Of a DNA stretch of 29,688 bases, positions 16,082 to 24,549 are shown piece by piece. Both the position numbers and the translations under genes were made by a program. Source of the DNA: DATLBY01 sp035526665 (GTDB lineage Bacteria > Acidobacteriota > Terriglobia > Bryobacterales > Bryobacteraceae); contig DATLBY010000431.1 in NCBI GenBank assembly GCA_035526665.1, positions 1-29,688 of the forward strand. Direction: 5' to 3'. Each line of letters begins with the position of its first letter. The stretch's first letter is position 1. The notes beneath the pieces were generated by a model that saw only the letters and a program-made list of their open reading frames with translations, did not search any database and was not told the origin of the DNA.

Positions 16082-18295
16082 CTACTTCTGTGGCAGCACC
16101 GTCAGTACGCTGCCGTCCACGTTTAGAAAGTGCATTGGAAAGCTGCGCCCGGAATAATAGGCATTCCATTGATCCCGGTAATGCCAGGAAAGAAACTGGC
16201 CGGACTCACCGAGGGTGATATTCTGCAAGGAATTCTCCCAATCAGCGGTGCTCACTACCATCCTCATGGACGGTCCAATTCTTTTAGTCGTCTGTTTCAC
16301 CGTCGTACTCGAGCCACTCATCGGCAGTTCCGTAACGTTAAAATACGGACCCACAACGGGAATCAAACTCCCGATGGGATGTCTCAGGTTGAGCTCGATG
16401 TACTGGCCGTAATCCCATTTGTTGACGTTCTTGCCTTGCAGGCGGCGCCCCTCCTCCACGGCATCCACAAAACTGCGCAGCAATAGCTGGTCATAATCGG
16501 GAAACCAACCCGCGGGACGCTGCCGGAGAAGCTTCTCCACCACCGGCCCGGCCATTACGCCTTCGTATAGGGTCCCCTTGCCGGGCGCGGCCCGGTCACC
16601 GACTGCCCGCCGGATGTGCTGGTATATCAAGGTGACCAGAAAGGGAGCAGGCTCGCCCTTTTCCATTTGTCCTTTCCAGGCGCGCAGCACCTCGGCTGCA
16701 TCGGACAAGGCGGGATTCTTCGCGCCGCGTTTGTCGTAGGCCGCGATTACTTGTTGCGCCAGGAAATGGGAGAAGGAAGAGTACACGTCTTTTTGCACCA
16801 CAAGCATGTCTTCCGGCCGCCAATCCTTCCTGGCGGATAGAAGCGCCTGGATCTGCCGCGCTCGATACGGCGGCGCGAAACTTCCGTTCACGCGATATTT
16901 GTAGTCCGCCGGGAACGGATTCTGATTTGCGGTAATAATAACTCCTGACGCCGGATTGTAAGCTGAGGGCAGCTCCTCAAACGGAATCGTCCCGTCCCAC
17001 TCGAACTCACCGCTGCTGCCATCCACTGGGACATCCCCGTTGTAGTTGCGCCGGATGGGCATCTGCCCGGCGGCGTGATACCCGATATTTCCATCGACGT
17101 CGGCGTAAACAAAATTCTGAGTGGGCCCGGTAAAGCGTTCCAAAGCAGCTTGAAACTCCTCCCAGTTATTGGCGGCATTGATCTGCGGAAATACGTACGC
17201 GAAAGAAGCGGGCTCCGCAGCAATCCATTTGAGCGCGGCATACTGCTGCCCGATCGCAGTCCAGATAGGTCCATGACGGGTGATGGAGTTTACGAACTCC
17301 ACCGGCTTCTCGCCCTTTACGGCAATCAGTTCGCGCTCGTTGCGCGCCTGTTCCAATTTGCCCCGGAAAACATACTGGCCATTCTGCGCATTCAATTTTT
17401 CGATATACAGGTCTTGTACGTCGAAGTGCAGGTTGGTTACGCCCCAGGCAATCCGCTCATTGTGTCCGATAATGACACCGGGCAGGCCGGGGAGGGCAGC
17501 GCCGGTCACGTGCACTTGCGGGGACTGGATATGGACCATGTACCACGTGGCCGGGATGGCAAATTCCAGGTGCGGATCGTTCGCCAGAATGGGCTTACCC
17601 GTCGCCGTCAGCCGTCCGGCAATCGCCCAGGCGTTCGAGCCAGGCTGAAACTCCGCCCCCGAGCGAACGGGGAATAGGGTTTCCACCATCTGCGCGTCTC
17701 CACCCGCCCGCAATGCCTGCTTCTGTAACTCGTCTTTCCAACTGGTGCTTAAGTCGCGAAACATGTGCAGCCCGATCGCCATGGAATCGACAATCGTCCA
17801 GGGCCTGGGTGCATAGGCGAGAATTGTAAACTCCACCGGGAGAGTATGCAGGTGCGTTTCAATAAAGTAATTGACTCCACGCGCGAACGCACCCAGGTTG
17901 GCGTGATCGGAAGCGCTGAGGCTTTTCGATTGGTTCTCGGCGATTCGCCGGATCCGCAGCTTGCGCGACTCGCGGTCGGCTTCGAGCATCCCTTTTCCGA
18001 ATACCTCAGAAAGCTCTCCGCCTGCCACCCGGCGGAGGACGTCCATTTGCCAAAGACGATCCTGCGCGGTTACATATCCCTGTAGAAAGAGTGCGTCTTC
18101 CAGCGTCTCACCAGAGATGTGCGGAACGCCCAGGGAGTCGCGCACGACCTTGCCCGTTCTGGTTATGGGAGCGGTAATTTCCCCGGAGGTTTTCGGTAAA
18201 ACGCGATACACAAACCAGTAAACTGCCGTCAAAAGGATTATCAGAGCGACGGCCACCAGCAAGTTAAGATATCTTAGGAGCCGGTTGAGAGACAC
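16082..18295 (-). CDS. penicillin acylase family amidohydrolase, membrane-anchored
   Basis: An N-terminal nucleophile hydrolase of 737 residues. Family members hydrolyse amides such as beta-lactam side chains, acyl-homoserine lactones or cyclic lipopeptides after self-cleavage into two chains. An N-terminal membrane helix (9-30) anchors it facing the periplasm. The alpha-chain signature LQGYVTAQDRLWQMD (71-85) is present. The self-processing site is Gly219-Ser220 in QPGSNAWAI; Ser220 would become the beta-chain nucleophile. The conserved ANDPHLEF and INAANNWEEF segments follow. No long spacer peptide is apparent. The start is GTG with no Shine-Dalgarno and a TACAAT box 8 bases upstream. It is convergent with the kinase-like gene and divergent from the CorC-type gene. 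The true substrate cannot be read from the sequence. Confidence 0.92.
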   Translation of the reverse strand: MSLNRLLRYLNLLVAVALIILLTAVYWFVYRVLPKTSGEITAPITRTGKVVRDSLGVPHISGETLEDALFLQGYVTAQDRLWQMDVLRRVAGGELSEVFGKGMLEADRESRKLRIRRIAENQSKSLSASDHANLGAFARGVNYFIETHLHTLPVEFTILAYAPRPWTIVDSMAIGLHMFRDLSTSWKDELQKQALRAGGDAQMVETLFPVRSGAEFQPGSNAWAIAGRLTATGKPILANDPHLEFAIPATWYMVHIQSPQVHVTGAALPGLPGVIIGHNERIAWGVTNLHFDVQDLYIEKLNAQNGQYVFRGKLEQARNERELIAVKGEKPVEFVNSITRHGPIWTAIGQQYAALKWIAAEPASFAYVFPQINAANNWEEFQAALERFTGPTQNFVYADVDGNIGYHAAGQMPIRRNYNGDVPVDGSSGEFEWDGTIPFEELPSAYNPASGVIITANQNPFPADYKYRVNGSFAPPYRARQIQALLSARKDWRPEDMLVVQKDVYSSFSHFLAQQVIAAYDKRGAKNPALSDAAEVLRAWKGQMEKGEPAPFLVTLIYQHIRRAVGDRAAPGKGTLYEGVMAGPVVEKLLRQRPAGWFPDYDQLLLRSFVDAVEEGRRLQGKNVNKWDYGQYIELNLRHPIGSLIPVVGPYFNVTELPMSGSSTTVKQTTKRIGPSMRMVVSTADWENSLQNITLGESGQFLSWHYRDQWNAYYSGRSFPMHFLNVDGSVLTVLPQK

Positions 18296-18303
18296 TTACA
18301 AGG

Positions 18304-18331
18304 ATTGTACCGAAGTCGTCGTGTAAGTCCA
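18304..18331 (-). promoter_or_regulatory. candidate promoter for the acylase gene, near-leaderless
   Basis: On the minus strand TGGACT (18331-18326) and TACAAT (18309-18304) are spaced by 16 bases. Transcription would start within a few bases of the GTG at 18295, giving a leaderless or nearly leaderless message. That agrees with the lack of a ribosome site. Confidence 0.35.
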
Positions 18332-18370
18332 TGAAAAGCGCCGAGTAGGGCATTCTAAATACCCCAAGCT

Positions 18371-19708
18371 ATGGAAGGTCATTTCGGATACCGGTTTCTT
18401 CTCCTCACCCTCATCCTGGTCATTAACGGATTCTTCGCGGGTGCGGAAGTAGCGCTGATTTCGGCTCGAAAATCCAAACTGAGGCAGTTGGCCGAGGCGG
18501 GAAACGTCGGAGCGCAAGCCGCGCTCAGTCTGCTGGAGAATCCGGAGCGCCTGCTGTCGGTGACGCAACTCGGAGTCACTCTCGCAAGCTTGGGATTGGG
18601 CTGGGCAGGCGAAGACACGCTGTTTCAGATGATCTCCGCGCTGCTGCATCCTCTTCTGACGCCCGCCACCGCCGGAATTCTGCACGGCGTCAGCTTCGGG
18701 CTGGCCTTCGCGCTGATGAGTTATGGCCACGTGATCATCGGAGAAGTGGTTCCCAAAAATCTGGGGCTGGAAAAGGCCGACCGCCTTGCCGTGCTGGTGG
18801 CGCCCGTCCTGCTGATTTTTTACCGGGTCTCAGAGCCCTTCGTGTTTGTAATTGAACGGTCTTCGGTCGCCATCAACCGTATGATGGGTCTCCGCGGTGA
18901 AGGACACGGCGGCGGGCACTCGGCCGAAGAGTTGAAGTTCATTGTCAGTTCCAGCCGCGATGAAGGTCACCTTCACCACTTTGAGGAGGACGTGATCCAA
19001 CGCGTGCTCGACCTGCGAAACTACTATGCGCGGGAAATCATGGTGCCCCGGAACGACATAGTCTCGGTTTCGGTGGATGCCAGTCTGGAGCACGTACTCC
19101 GGGTGATTATCCAACATCAGTATTCACGCATTCCGATCTATGAGCGGCGAACTGAGAACATCGTCGGCATTGTGCACTACAAGGATCTGATGAATGTTTG
19201 GGAAGAACGCAGGCTGGCAAGTGAGAGACGGCACCCGGTGCGGCCCTTCCATCTGCGCCGCGTCCTGCGGAAGCCCCTGGTGGTGCCGGAGACCAAGCCC
19301 CTTAATCAGTTACTCGATGAATTCCGGCAGCATCATACTCACATGGCCCTGGTCGTGGATGAATTCGGGACTATTGCCGGCCTGGTGACTCTGGAAGATG
19401 CACTGGAACAGGTTTTCGGCGAGATTGAAGACGAGCACGATGAACGCCGTGCGGCCCCGCAGGAGCCGCCCACTGGGATATTCGACCTGGACGGCACGGC
19501 CACCATTCGAGACCTGGACCTGCAGTATGGAATCTCACTGCCGGGCGACGCGGGCTTTGAAACGCTGGCCGGCTTTCTTCTGTTTCAGCTCGGCAAGATC
19601 CCTCAGATGGGCGACAAGGTGGAGTACGGCTCCCGCCGGTTCACTGTTACGGAGATGGACCGCAATCGCATCGCGAAAGTTCGCATTGAAACTCTCCCTG
19701 CCGCCTAA
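18371..19708 (+). CDS. CNNM/CorC-type membrane protein (DUF21-CBS-CorC_HlyC)
   Basis: A 445-residue inner-membrane protein of the hemolysin C/CNNM family, linked in characterised members to Mg2+ or Co2+ export. The N-terminal DUF21 domain has hydrophobic helices at about 8-29, 62-80, 100-125 and 138-163, with the conserved GEVVPKN (124-130). A cytoplasmic Bateman module of two CBS domains follows (about 222-280 and 300-355; REIMVPRNDI, SRIPIYE, VVDEFGTIAGLVTLEDALE). The C-terminal CorC_HlyC domain spans about 370-440. No clear ribosome site precedes the ATG. It is divergent from the acylase gene across 75 bases and lies 51 bases ahead of dps. The older label hemolysin for this family is not evidence of cytotoxicity. 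Confidence 0.93.
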   Translation: MEGHFGYRFLLLTLILVINGFFAGAEVALISARKSKLRQLAEAGNVGAQAALSLLENPERLLSVTQLGVTLASLGLGWAGEDTLFQMISALLHPLLTPATAGILHGVSFGLAFALMSYGHVIIGEVVPKNLGLEKADRLAVLVAPVLLIFYRVSEPFVFVIERSSVAINRMMGLRGEGHGGGHSAEELKFIVSSSRDEGHLHHFEEDVIQRVLDLRNYYAREIMVPRNDIVSVSVDASLEHVLRVIIQHQYSRIPIYERRTENIVGIVHYKDLMNVWEERRLASERRHPVRPFHLRRVLRKPLVVPETKPLNQLLDEFRQHHTHMALVVDEFGTIAGLVTLEDALEQVFGEIEDEHDERRAAPQEPPTGIFDLDGTATIRDLDLQYGISLPGDAGFETLAGFLLFQLGKIPQMGDKVEYGSRRFTVTEMDRNRIAKVRIETLPAA

Positions 19709-19759
19709 CGACCGCACAAAGCCTGAATCCATAGGTGTCTGAAGCGAATCTACTGCGAT

Positions 19760-20266
19760 ATGGGTAAATCGACAACTTTGCATCTAGCGCCGGAAACCAT
19801 CAACATCGGCCTCAGCGAAGACCAGCGCGCCGGGATCGTAGCCAGTCTGAATACACTGCTGGCGGATGAATTCCTCCTGTATACCAAGACTCGCAATTAC
19901 CATTGGAATCTGCGCGGTCCCAGGTTCCATGACCTGCATAAATTCTTTGAAAATCAGTATGAGCAGTTGGCCGAAATCATCGACGAAGTGGCTGAGAACG
20001 CTCGTCAGTTCGGCGGCTATGCCACCGGAACCATGACAGAATATTTGGATCAGACGCGGTTAAAAGAGGAGCCGCGGACGGTTCCGCCGGAGGATGATAT
20101 GCTGCGCAATCTCCTAACGGATCATGAAACGGTGATTAAAGCTCTGCGACCCGACATCGAGAAAGCCGCAGAGGACTACGGCGCCGCCGACGCGTCCGAC
20201 TTCCTCACCGCCATTCTCGAACAGCATAACAAAATGGCTTGGATGCTGCGATCCTTCATCCGCTAA
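19760..20266 (+). CDS. dps: Dps-family ferritin-like DNA-protection protein
   Basis: A 168-residue four-helix protein that oxidises and stores iron as a cytoplasmic dodecamer, protecting DNA from peroxide. The ferroxidase ligands keep the Dps spacing: His48 (NYHWNL), His60, Glu64 (replacing the usual Asp), Asp75 and Glu79 (LAEIIDEVAE). The length is typical. The N-terminal tail has one lysine in its first residues, so non-specific DNA binding through that tail is doubtful. The next gene, folK, runs head-on and the two overlap by 11 bases at their 3' ends. No peroxide-regulator site was recognised upstream. Confidence 0.93.
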   Translation: MGKSTTLHLAPETINIGLSEDQRAGIVASLNTLLADEFLLYTKTRNYHWNLRGPRFHDLHKFFENQYEQLAEIIDEVAENARQFGGYATGTMTEYLDQTRLKEEPRTVPPEDDMLRNLLTDHETVIKALRPDIEKAAEDYGAADASDFLTAILEQHNKMAWMLRSFIR

Positions 20267-20774
20267 CGGAAACGCGAACCGGCATCTCGGGCTGGAATGC
20301 CACCTTGTGTACTTTTTGGGAAGCTGTGGCGGCCAACAGTTCTCTGACCGTGCGGTGATGCAAAGGATGCCGCAAATCGGGAGATAGTTCGGCCAGCGGC
20401 TCAAGCACGAACCGGCGCCCGGCCGCCCGGGGATGCGGGATTTTCAGTTGCGGCGTCTCGACCACAAAGTTGCCGTGGAAAAGAATGTCGATGTCGATCA
20501 CGCGAGGCCCCTGCGGGATGCTCCGCCGCCTTCCCATCTTGCGCTCGGTGTGCAGCACGCGCTGCAGCAGCCGCATGGGAAAAAGAGTAGTGTGCGCTTC
20601 CACCACCATGTTCAGAAACCAGGGCTGCGAAACCAGACCCACCGGGCTGGTCTCGTAAACCGGCGACAGCCGCTGAATCCTGAGGTCATCGGAGTCGAGC
20701 AATTGGATGGCTCGCTGCAGGGCCTCCTCGCGATTGCCGATATTGGACCCCAGCGAGAGATAGACAGTCTGCAT
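20256..20774 (-). CDS. folK: 2-amino-4-hydroxy-6-hydroxymethyldihydropteridine pyrophosphokinase
   Basis: The folate-pathway enzyme that pyrophosphorylates 6-hydroxymethyl-7,8-dihydropterin before condensation with p-aminobenzoate. At 172 residues it is of normal size. Family motifs are the N-terminal VYLSLGSNIGNRE, the RRRSIPQGPRVIDIDILF stretch with the two magnesium-binding aspartates, and IPHPRAAGRRFVLEPLAEL. The ATG follows the ruvB stop with no intervening base (TAG then ATG), so translation is surely coupled to ruvB. No other folate gene is adjacent. The 3' end overlaps convergent dps by 11 bases. Confidence 0.96.
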   Translation of the reverse strand: MQTVYLSLGSNIGNREEALQRAIQLLDSDDLRIQRLSPVYETSPVGLVSQPWFLNMVVEAHTTLFPMRLLQRVLHTERKMGRRRSIPQGPRVIDIDILFHGNFVVETPQLKIPHPRAAGRRFVLEPLAELSPDLRHPLHHRTVRELLAATASQKVHKVAFQPEMPVRVSVSG

Positions 20775-21800
20775 CTAAAACAAGCTGTTCTGTAGTCCCC
20801 GGGGCCGTCTGGGAACTCCAAAATATTCGTAGGCACGGTCTGTGGCGATGCGCCCGCGCGGCGTGCGGTCGATAAAGCCGAGCTGCATCAGGTACGGCTC
20901 ATACACCTCTTCAATCGTCGACGCCTCTTCATCGATGGAAGCCGCGATCGTATTCAAACCCACCGGCCCACCGGAGTATTTCTCCAGCACCGTGAGCATG
21001 ATCTTCTGATCGATTTCGTCCAACCCAAAGCGATCCACTTCCAGCATGTCCAGGGCGATCTTGGCTTCGCTCAGGCTGATATGGCCATCGGCCCGCACCT
21101 CGGCGTAATCGCGGACCCGCCTGAGCAGGCGGTTTCCGATGCGCGGCGTTCCCCGGCTGCGGCGAGCGATCTCCTCGGCCGCATCGCCGTCGATGGTGAT
21201 ATTCAAGAGCGGCGCCGAACGCAGCACGATCTTGCACAGCTCCGGAATGTCGTAATGGTTCAGGCGCAGAACCAGGCCGAAGCGCCCCCGTAGCGGCGCA
21301 CTCAGCAGCCCCTGCCGGGTGGTGGCGCCAATCGCCGTGAATTTCGGGACGGGCAGGGTGTGGGTACGCGCCCCCGGTCCCGAGCCGATCATGATGTCTA
21401 CCCGGAAGTCCTCCAGCGCGGAGTAGAGCATCTCCTCCACGTCCGGCAACAGCCGGTGAATCTCGTCGATGAAAAAGACCTGCCGCGGCCGTATGTTGCT
21501 CAACACGCCGGTAAGATCCAGTTTCTTCTGCAAAATGGGTCCGGACGTCTGATCGAAGGCGACTTCCAACTCGTTGGCGATGATCGTCGCCAAGGTTGTT
21601 TTGCCCAGTCCGGGCGGGCCGTAGAGCAGGACGTGGTCCAGCGCATCGCCGCGTCTCCGCGCGGCTTCGATCGCGATGGCGAGGTTCTCTTTCAGCTTCG
21701 CCTGTCCGGTGAAGTCCTCGAGCCGCTGTGGCCGCAGGCTGGCCTCAAATTGCCTTTCCTCGTCGCGCGCGGATGCCGAGACGATTCCAGATTCGCGCAT
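20775..21800 (-). CDS. ruvB: Holliday junction branch migration ATPase RuvB
   Basis: Hexameric AAA+ motor that drives Holliday-junction branch migration with RuvA during recombinational repair; 341 residues as expected. It shows the typical N-terminus (LRPQRLEDFTGQ), Walker A GPPGLGKTT, Walker B FFIDEIHRL, sensor 1 AIGATTR, arginine-finger region APLRGRFG, and the C-terminal winged helix with RTPRGRIATDRAYEYFG. It starts 11 bases after the ruvA stop, with a short GGGG-type ribosome site 3 bases from the ATG. The order ruvA-ruvB is conserved in many bacteria; ruvC is not in this window. Confidence 0.98.
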   Translation of the reverse strand: MRESGIVSASARDEERQFEASLRPQRLEDFTGQAKLKENLAIAIEAARRRGDALDHVLLYGPPGLGKTTLATIIANELEVAFDQTSGPILQKKLDLTGVLSNIRPRQVFFIDEIHRLLPDVEEMLYSALEDFRVDIMIGSGPGARTHTLPVPKFTAIGATTRQGLLSAPLRGRFGLVLRLNHYDIPELCKIVLRSAPLLNITIDGDAAEEIARRSRGTPRIGNRLLRRVRDYAEVRADGHISLSEAKIALDMLEVDRFGLDEIDQKIMLTVLEKYSGGPVGLNTIAASIDEEASTIEEVYEPYLMQLGFIDRTPRGRIATDRAYEYFGVPRRPRGLQNSLF

Positions 21801-21811
21801 GAACCCCTAGC

Positions 21812-22411
21812 TTATCTCACCAACTCCAAGGCCTTCCGGAACAGAGGTTCAAACTCCACCGGCGCCCCGCCCGCCTTCGCCTTGCGAAGCGCCGCTTCCG
21901 CCGCCGGCCGGCCGCAACCCAGGTTCATCAATGCGGACAGGACATCCTGCTCGGTGTCTCCCAGCGCCTCGGCCGCCGCTACGCCGGGGGCCGGAGAGAT
22001 AGCGCTGGCGCCCTCCAGCTTGTCCCGCAACTCCAGCACAAGACGTTCCGCGGTCTTTTTGCCCACCCCGGGAATACGCACTAGAATCTCAACCTGTCCC
22101 CCGCGGATGGCGCCGATCAGGTCGCCTACGGCCAAGCCCGACAGGATAGTCACTGCCAGTTTGGGCCCAATGCCGCTTACCGCTATTAACCGCTCAAAAA
22201 CCAGTTTTTCTTGCTGGGTGGAAAAGCCAAAGAGCTGGAGCGCGTCTTCCCGCACGTGTGTGTGGATGCGGAGATGCACCTCCTTGCCCGTCTCCGGCAG
22301 CGACGAGAAGGTAGAGACCGGGATGACGACGTCATAGCCGACGCCCTGCACGTCCACGATAATCTGATTCGGATGCTTCTCGAGCAGTAAACCGCGCAGC
22401 GACGCGATCAT
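21812..22411 (-). CDS. ruvA: Holliday junction binding protein RuvA
   Basis: Tetrameric DNA-binding subunit that holds the four-way junction and loads RuvB; 199 residues. Domain I is an OB fold (1-63, MIASLRGLL...GVGYDVVIP). Domain II has two helix-hairpin-helix motifs (VSGIGPKLAVTILSGL and IPGVGKKTAERLVLEL). A linker (about 135-150) leads to the RuvB-contacting domain III (DVLSALMNLGCGRPAAEAAL). The longer frame to 22507 adds 32 residues unlike any RuvA, so the ATG at 22409-22411 is chosen. It shares one base with the stop of the gene upstream (TGATG), indicating coupling to the ABC-like gene. Confidence 0.97.
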   Translation of the reverse strand: MIASLRGLLLEKHPNQIIVDVQGVGYDVVIPVSTFSSLPETGKEVHLRIHTHVREDALQLFGFSTQQEKLVFERLIAVSGIGPKLAVTILSGLAVGDLIGAIRGGQVEILVRIPGVGKKTAERLVLELRDKLEGASAISPAPGVAAAEALGDTEQDVLSALMNLGCGRPAAEAALRKAKAGGAPVEFEPLFRKALELVR

Positions 22412-23226
22412 CAGGAAGGGTCCACCTTTGCGGTGGCCTGCAGGTTGGCGACTCCGGCCGTGTAGCGTGTATCCGCGACGGAGAAGGCAAGAGCATCTTC
22501 CAGCCAATCGTGCCAGACGCCGTCCGGATCGTGCGACGCGGCCGTTAACGTATACTCCTGCGGGCAGAGATCGCAGCGGAAGCTGAACGTCACCACGCGC
22601 TCCTCCCCTGCCGAGCAGGGGCCCAATTTCAATTGCTCCAACTCCGTGTTGGTGCCGTATACCTCGAAGCCGATTCGCGTCCGGATCATCATCCCCACCA
22701 CCGGATCTTCCACGGCATTGTGGAATTTCACGGCGATGCGGACCGAAACCAATTCTCCGCTATTCCAAACCATCGTTGGCTCGCCCTTGCTTCCCAGAGT
22801 CTGCAGCGACACGACTTCAGCTCGTCCGTCCCCCCGCCGCAGGGATGGCGAAAGCGCGGCACAACCCTTTGTCTCCGATCGCAGCCGTTCGGAGACGTGC
22901 CGGGCGTAGCCGGCAAGCGCTTCGGAAGGATCTCCCTTGGCCTGGACCTTGCCGCCAGCCACCCACCAGACTTCATCGCAGAGCCGGCGCAGCAGATCCT
23001 GCTCGTGAGTGGCAATCAGCACAGTCCTGCCCTCACGCCGCAGATCGGAGCTGAGCTGGAGACGCTGCAGGGCGTCGAGAGCCGCCACTTCTCCGGCCGT
23101 CAGTACGCGAACGTTCGGGCCGGGTGCTCCCAGCAGCTCCTCTACACCGCTCCCGGTGTCTCCAATGACGCCCACTATGGCTCCCGAAGGCAGCGCTTTG
23201 AGGGCGTCGAGAAACTCGAAGGTCAT
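22411..23226 (-). CDS. degenerate ABC-type protein fused to Wzt C-terminal domain
   Basis: A 271-residue protein not like a working ABC ATPase. Residues 1-115 align by eye to an O-antigen-type ABC domain (Wzt): a strand and P-loop-like turn GVIGDTGSGVEELL (19-32) in which the Walker A Lys-Ser/Thr is replaced by Val28-Glu29, then directly GRTVLIATHEQDLLRRLCDEVWWVAGGKV (66-94) with an H-loop His74. The helical subdomain, Q-loop, LSGGQ signature and Walker B (about 100 residues) are missing. Residues 130-253 match the Wzt carbohydrate-binding beta sandwich. It likely cannot hydrolyse ATP; a binding or scaffold role is inferred. No partner permease is visible. It is first gene of the ruvA-ruvB-folK operon. 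The start is uncertain, since an upstream frame extends to 23325. Confidence 0.7.
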   Translation of the reverse strand: MTFEFLDALKALPSGAIVGVIGDTGSGVEELLGAPGPNVRVLTAGEVAALDALQRLQLSSDLRREGRTVLIATHEQDLLRRLCDEVWWVAGGKVQAKGDPSEALAGYARHVSERLRSETKGCAALSPSLRRGDGRAEVVSLQTLGSKGEPTMVWNSGELVSVRIAVKFHNAVEDPVVGMMIRTRIGFEVYGTNTELEQLKLGPCSAGEERVVTFSFRCDLCPQEYTLTAASHDPDGVWHDWLEDALAFSVADTRYTAGVANLQATAKVDPS

Positions 23227-24547
23227 GGTAGATAGAATAACGAGAGTGCCGGCCCATCTCCTACTGTTCGCCGCTCTTGCCGCGGGAGGAGAAGCACACC
23301 TGAGACGGCTGCTGACCCAAACCACCGGCGTTGTGGACCTGCCGGCCGGTACCTTTGAGATCGTCTCTGAGATTCAGCTCCCGCAGCACGTGAAGCAATT
23401 GCATATCCGGGGCCACGACACCGTCATCCGGGCCGGGCACGGGTTTCGCGGGCGCGCTCTGCTGAGTTCGAAGTTTGCCGCAGGTTTACAGATTTCGTCC
23501 CTGACTCTAGCCGGTGGCCGGAATTTCACAACGAACCCAACTCAGGGTCTTCCTCCTTATAATCAATCGTTTGCAGGGTTCTACGCGGGGCACGGCATCC
23601 TCATTGAGCGGGGCGAGCAAGTAACGTTAACCGGCCTGACGCTATCCGATGTCGCGGGGATGGCCATTCTGATAAATCAATCGAATCACGTCACCATAGA
23701 GGGCGCCACCATCCTCCGGAGCGGCTCAAAGGGTCCCAAAGGGAGGAATAACACGACGGGCGGGATCCTGCTGGAAGAGGGAACCGCCGATTTCGCGGTC
23801 CGCGGCTGCCGCTTGACAGACATTCTGGGGAACGGGATCTGGACCCATTCGCTCTACACCTCCGCACGGAACGCTCGCGGCCAAATTGTCGGGAACACTT
23901 TTCACAACATTGGGCGGGACGCTATTCAGGTGGGCCATGCAACAGAAGTGCAGGTGACGCGGAACACCGGATCGCATATCGGATATCCGGCGGAGATCGT
24001 GGACGTCGAGGGCGGGGGGACGCCTGTCGGCATCGACACGGCGGGCAACGTGGATCGCTCTGTGTACGCCAATAATCAATTTCAGGACATCAACGGGAAG
24101 TGCATCGATCTGGACGGTTTCCACGACGGAGAGGTGACCTCGAACACCTGCGAATCGGTGGCGCACTACGGGATTGTGATGAACAACACGAACCCGGATA
24201 TGCAGTCGGCCAATATTCGAATTGCCGGCAACTCAATCCGCAAGGCGAGATACGGCGGTATATTCGTGATCGGAACCGGTCACGTGATCCGCGACAACGT
24301 CCTGCAGGAGTTGAATACCGCGCGGTGCGAAAGTGGAAAAGCCGGCTGCGTCTATCTCGCGACCGATCCCGAGATGTTGCTGGCGGGAATTTACCTGGGC
24401 AGGGGGGCGGAGCGCCCGGCACCCAACCAAGGAAACACGATCATGGGCAACACAATCACCGGCTATAAAATGGACCGGCACTGCATCACGGCCGCGCCCG
24501 GCGTCTCCTTGAAGTCGCAGCGCATCGCAGGCAATACTTGCAAATAA
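23225..24547 (+). CDS. secreted right-handed parallel beta-helix protein
   Basis: A 440-residue protein with a signal peptide (about 1-22, MVDRITRVPAHLLLFAALAA). Repeated short turns of the pectate-lyase/PbH1 type follow: HVTIEGATILRSG, GNGIWTHSLY, QIVGNTFHNIGRDAIQV, RSVYANNQFQDINGKCIDLDG, NIRIAGNSIRKARYGGIFV. Such proteins bind, cleave or epimerise polysaccharides; no lyase catalytic residue set could be assigned by eye. The ATG at 23225 overlaps the divergent gene's ATG. A GTG at 23246 is an alternative but would remove the basic part of the signal peptide. The upstream frame to 23009 lies wholly inside the opposite gene and is rejected. The methyltransferase gene follows after 2 bases. Confidence 0.8.
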   Translation: MVDRITRVPAHLLLFAALAAGGEAHLRRLLTQTTGVVDLPAGTFEIVSEIQLPQHVKQLHIRGHDTVIRAGHGFRGRALLSSKFAAGLQISSLTLAGGRNFTTNPTQGLPPYNQSFAGFYAGHGILIERGEQVTLTGLTLSDVAGMAILINQSNHVTIEGATILRSGSKGPKGRNNTTGGILLEEGTADFAVRGCRLTDILGNGIWTHSLYTSARNARGQIVGNTFHNIGRDAIQVGHATEVQVTRNTGSHIGYPAEIVDVEGGGTPVGIDTAGNVDRSVYANNQFQDINGKCIDLDGFHDGEVTSNTCESVAHYGIVMNNTNPDMQSANIRIAGNSIRKARYGGIFVIGTGHVIRDNVLQELNTARCESGKAGCVYLATDPEMLLAGIYLGRGAERPAPNQGNTIMGNTITGYKMDRHCITAAPGVSLKSQRIAGNTCK

Positions 24548-24549
24548 CC

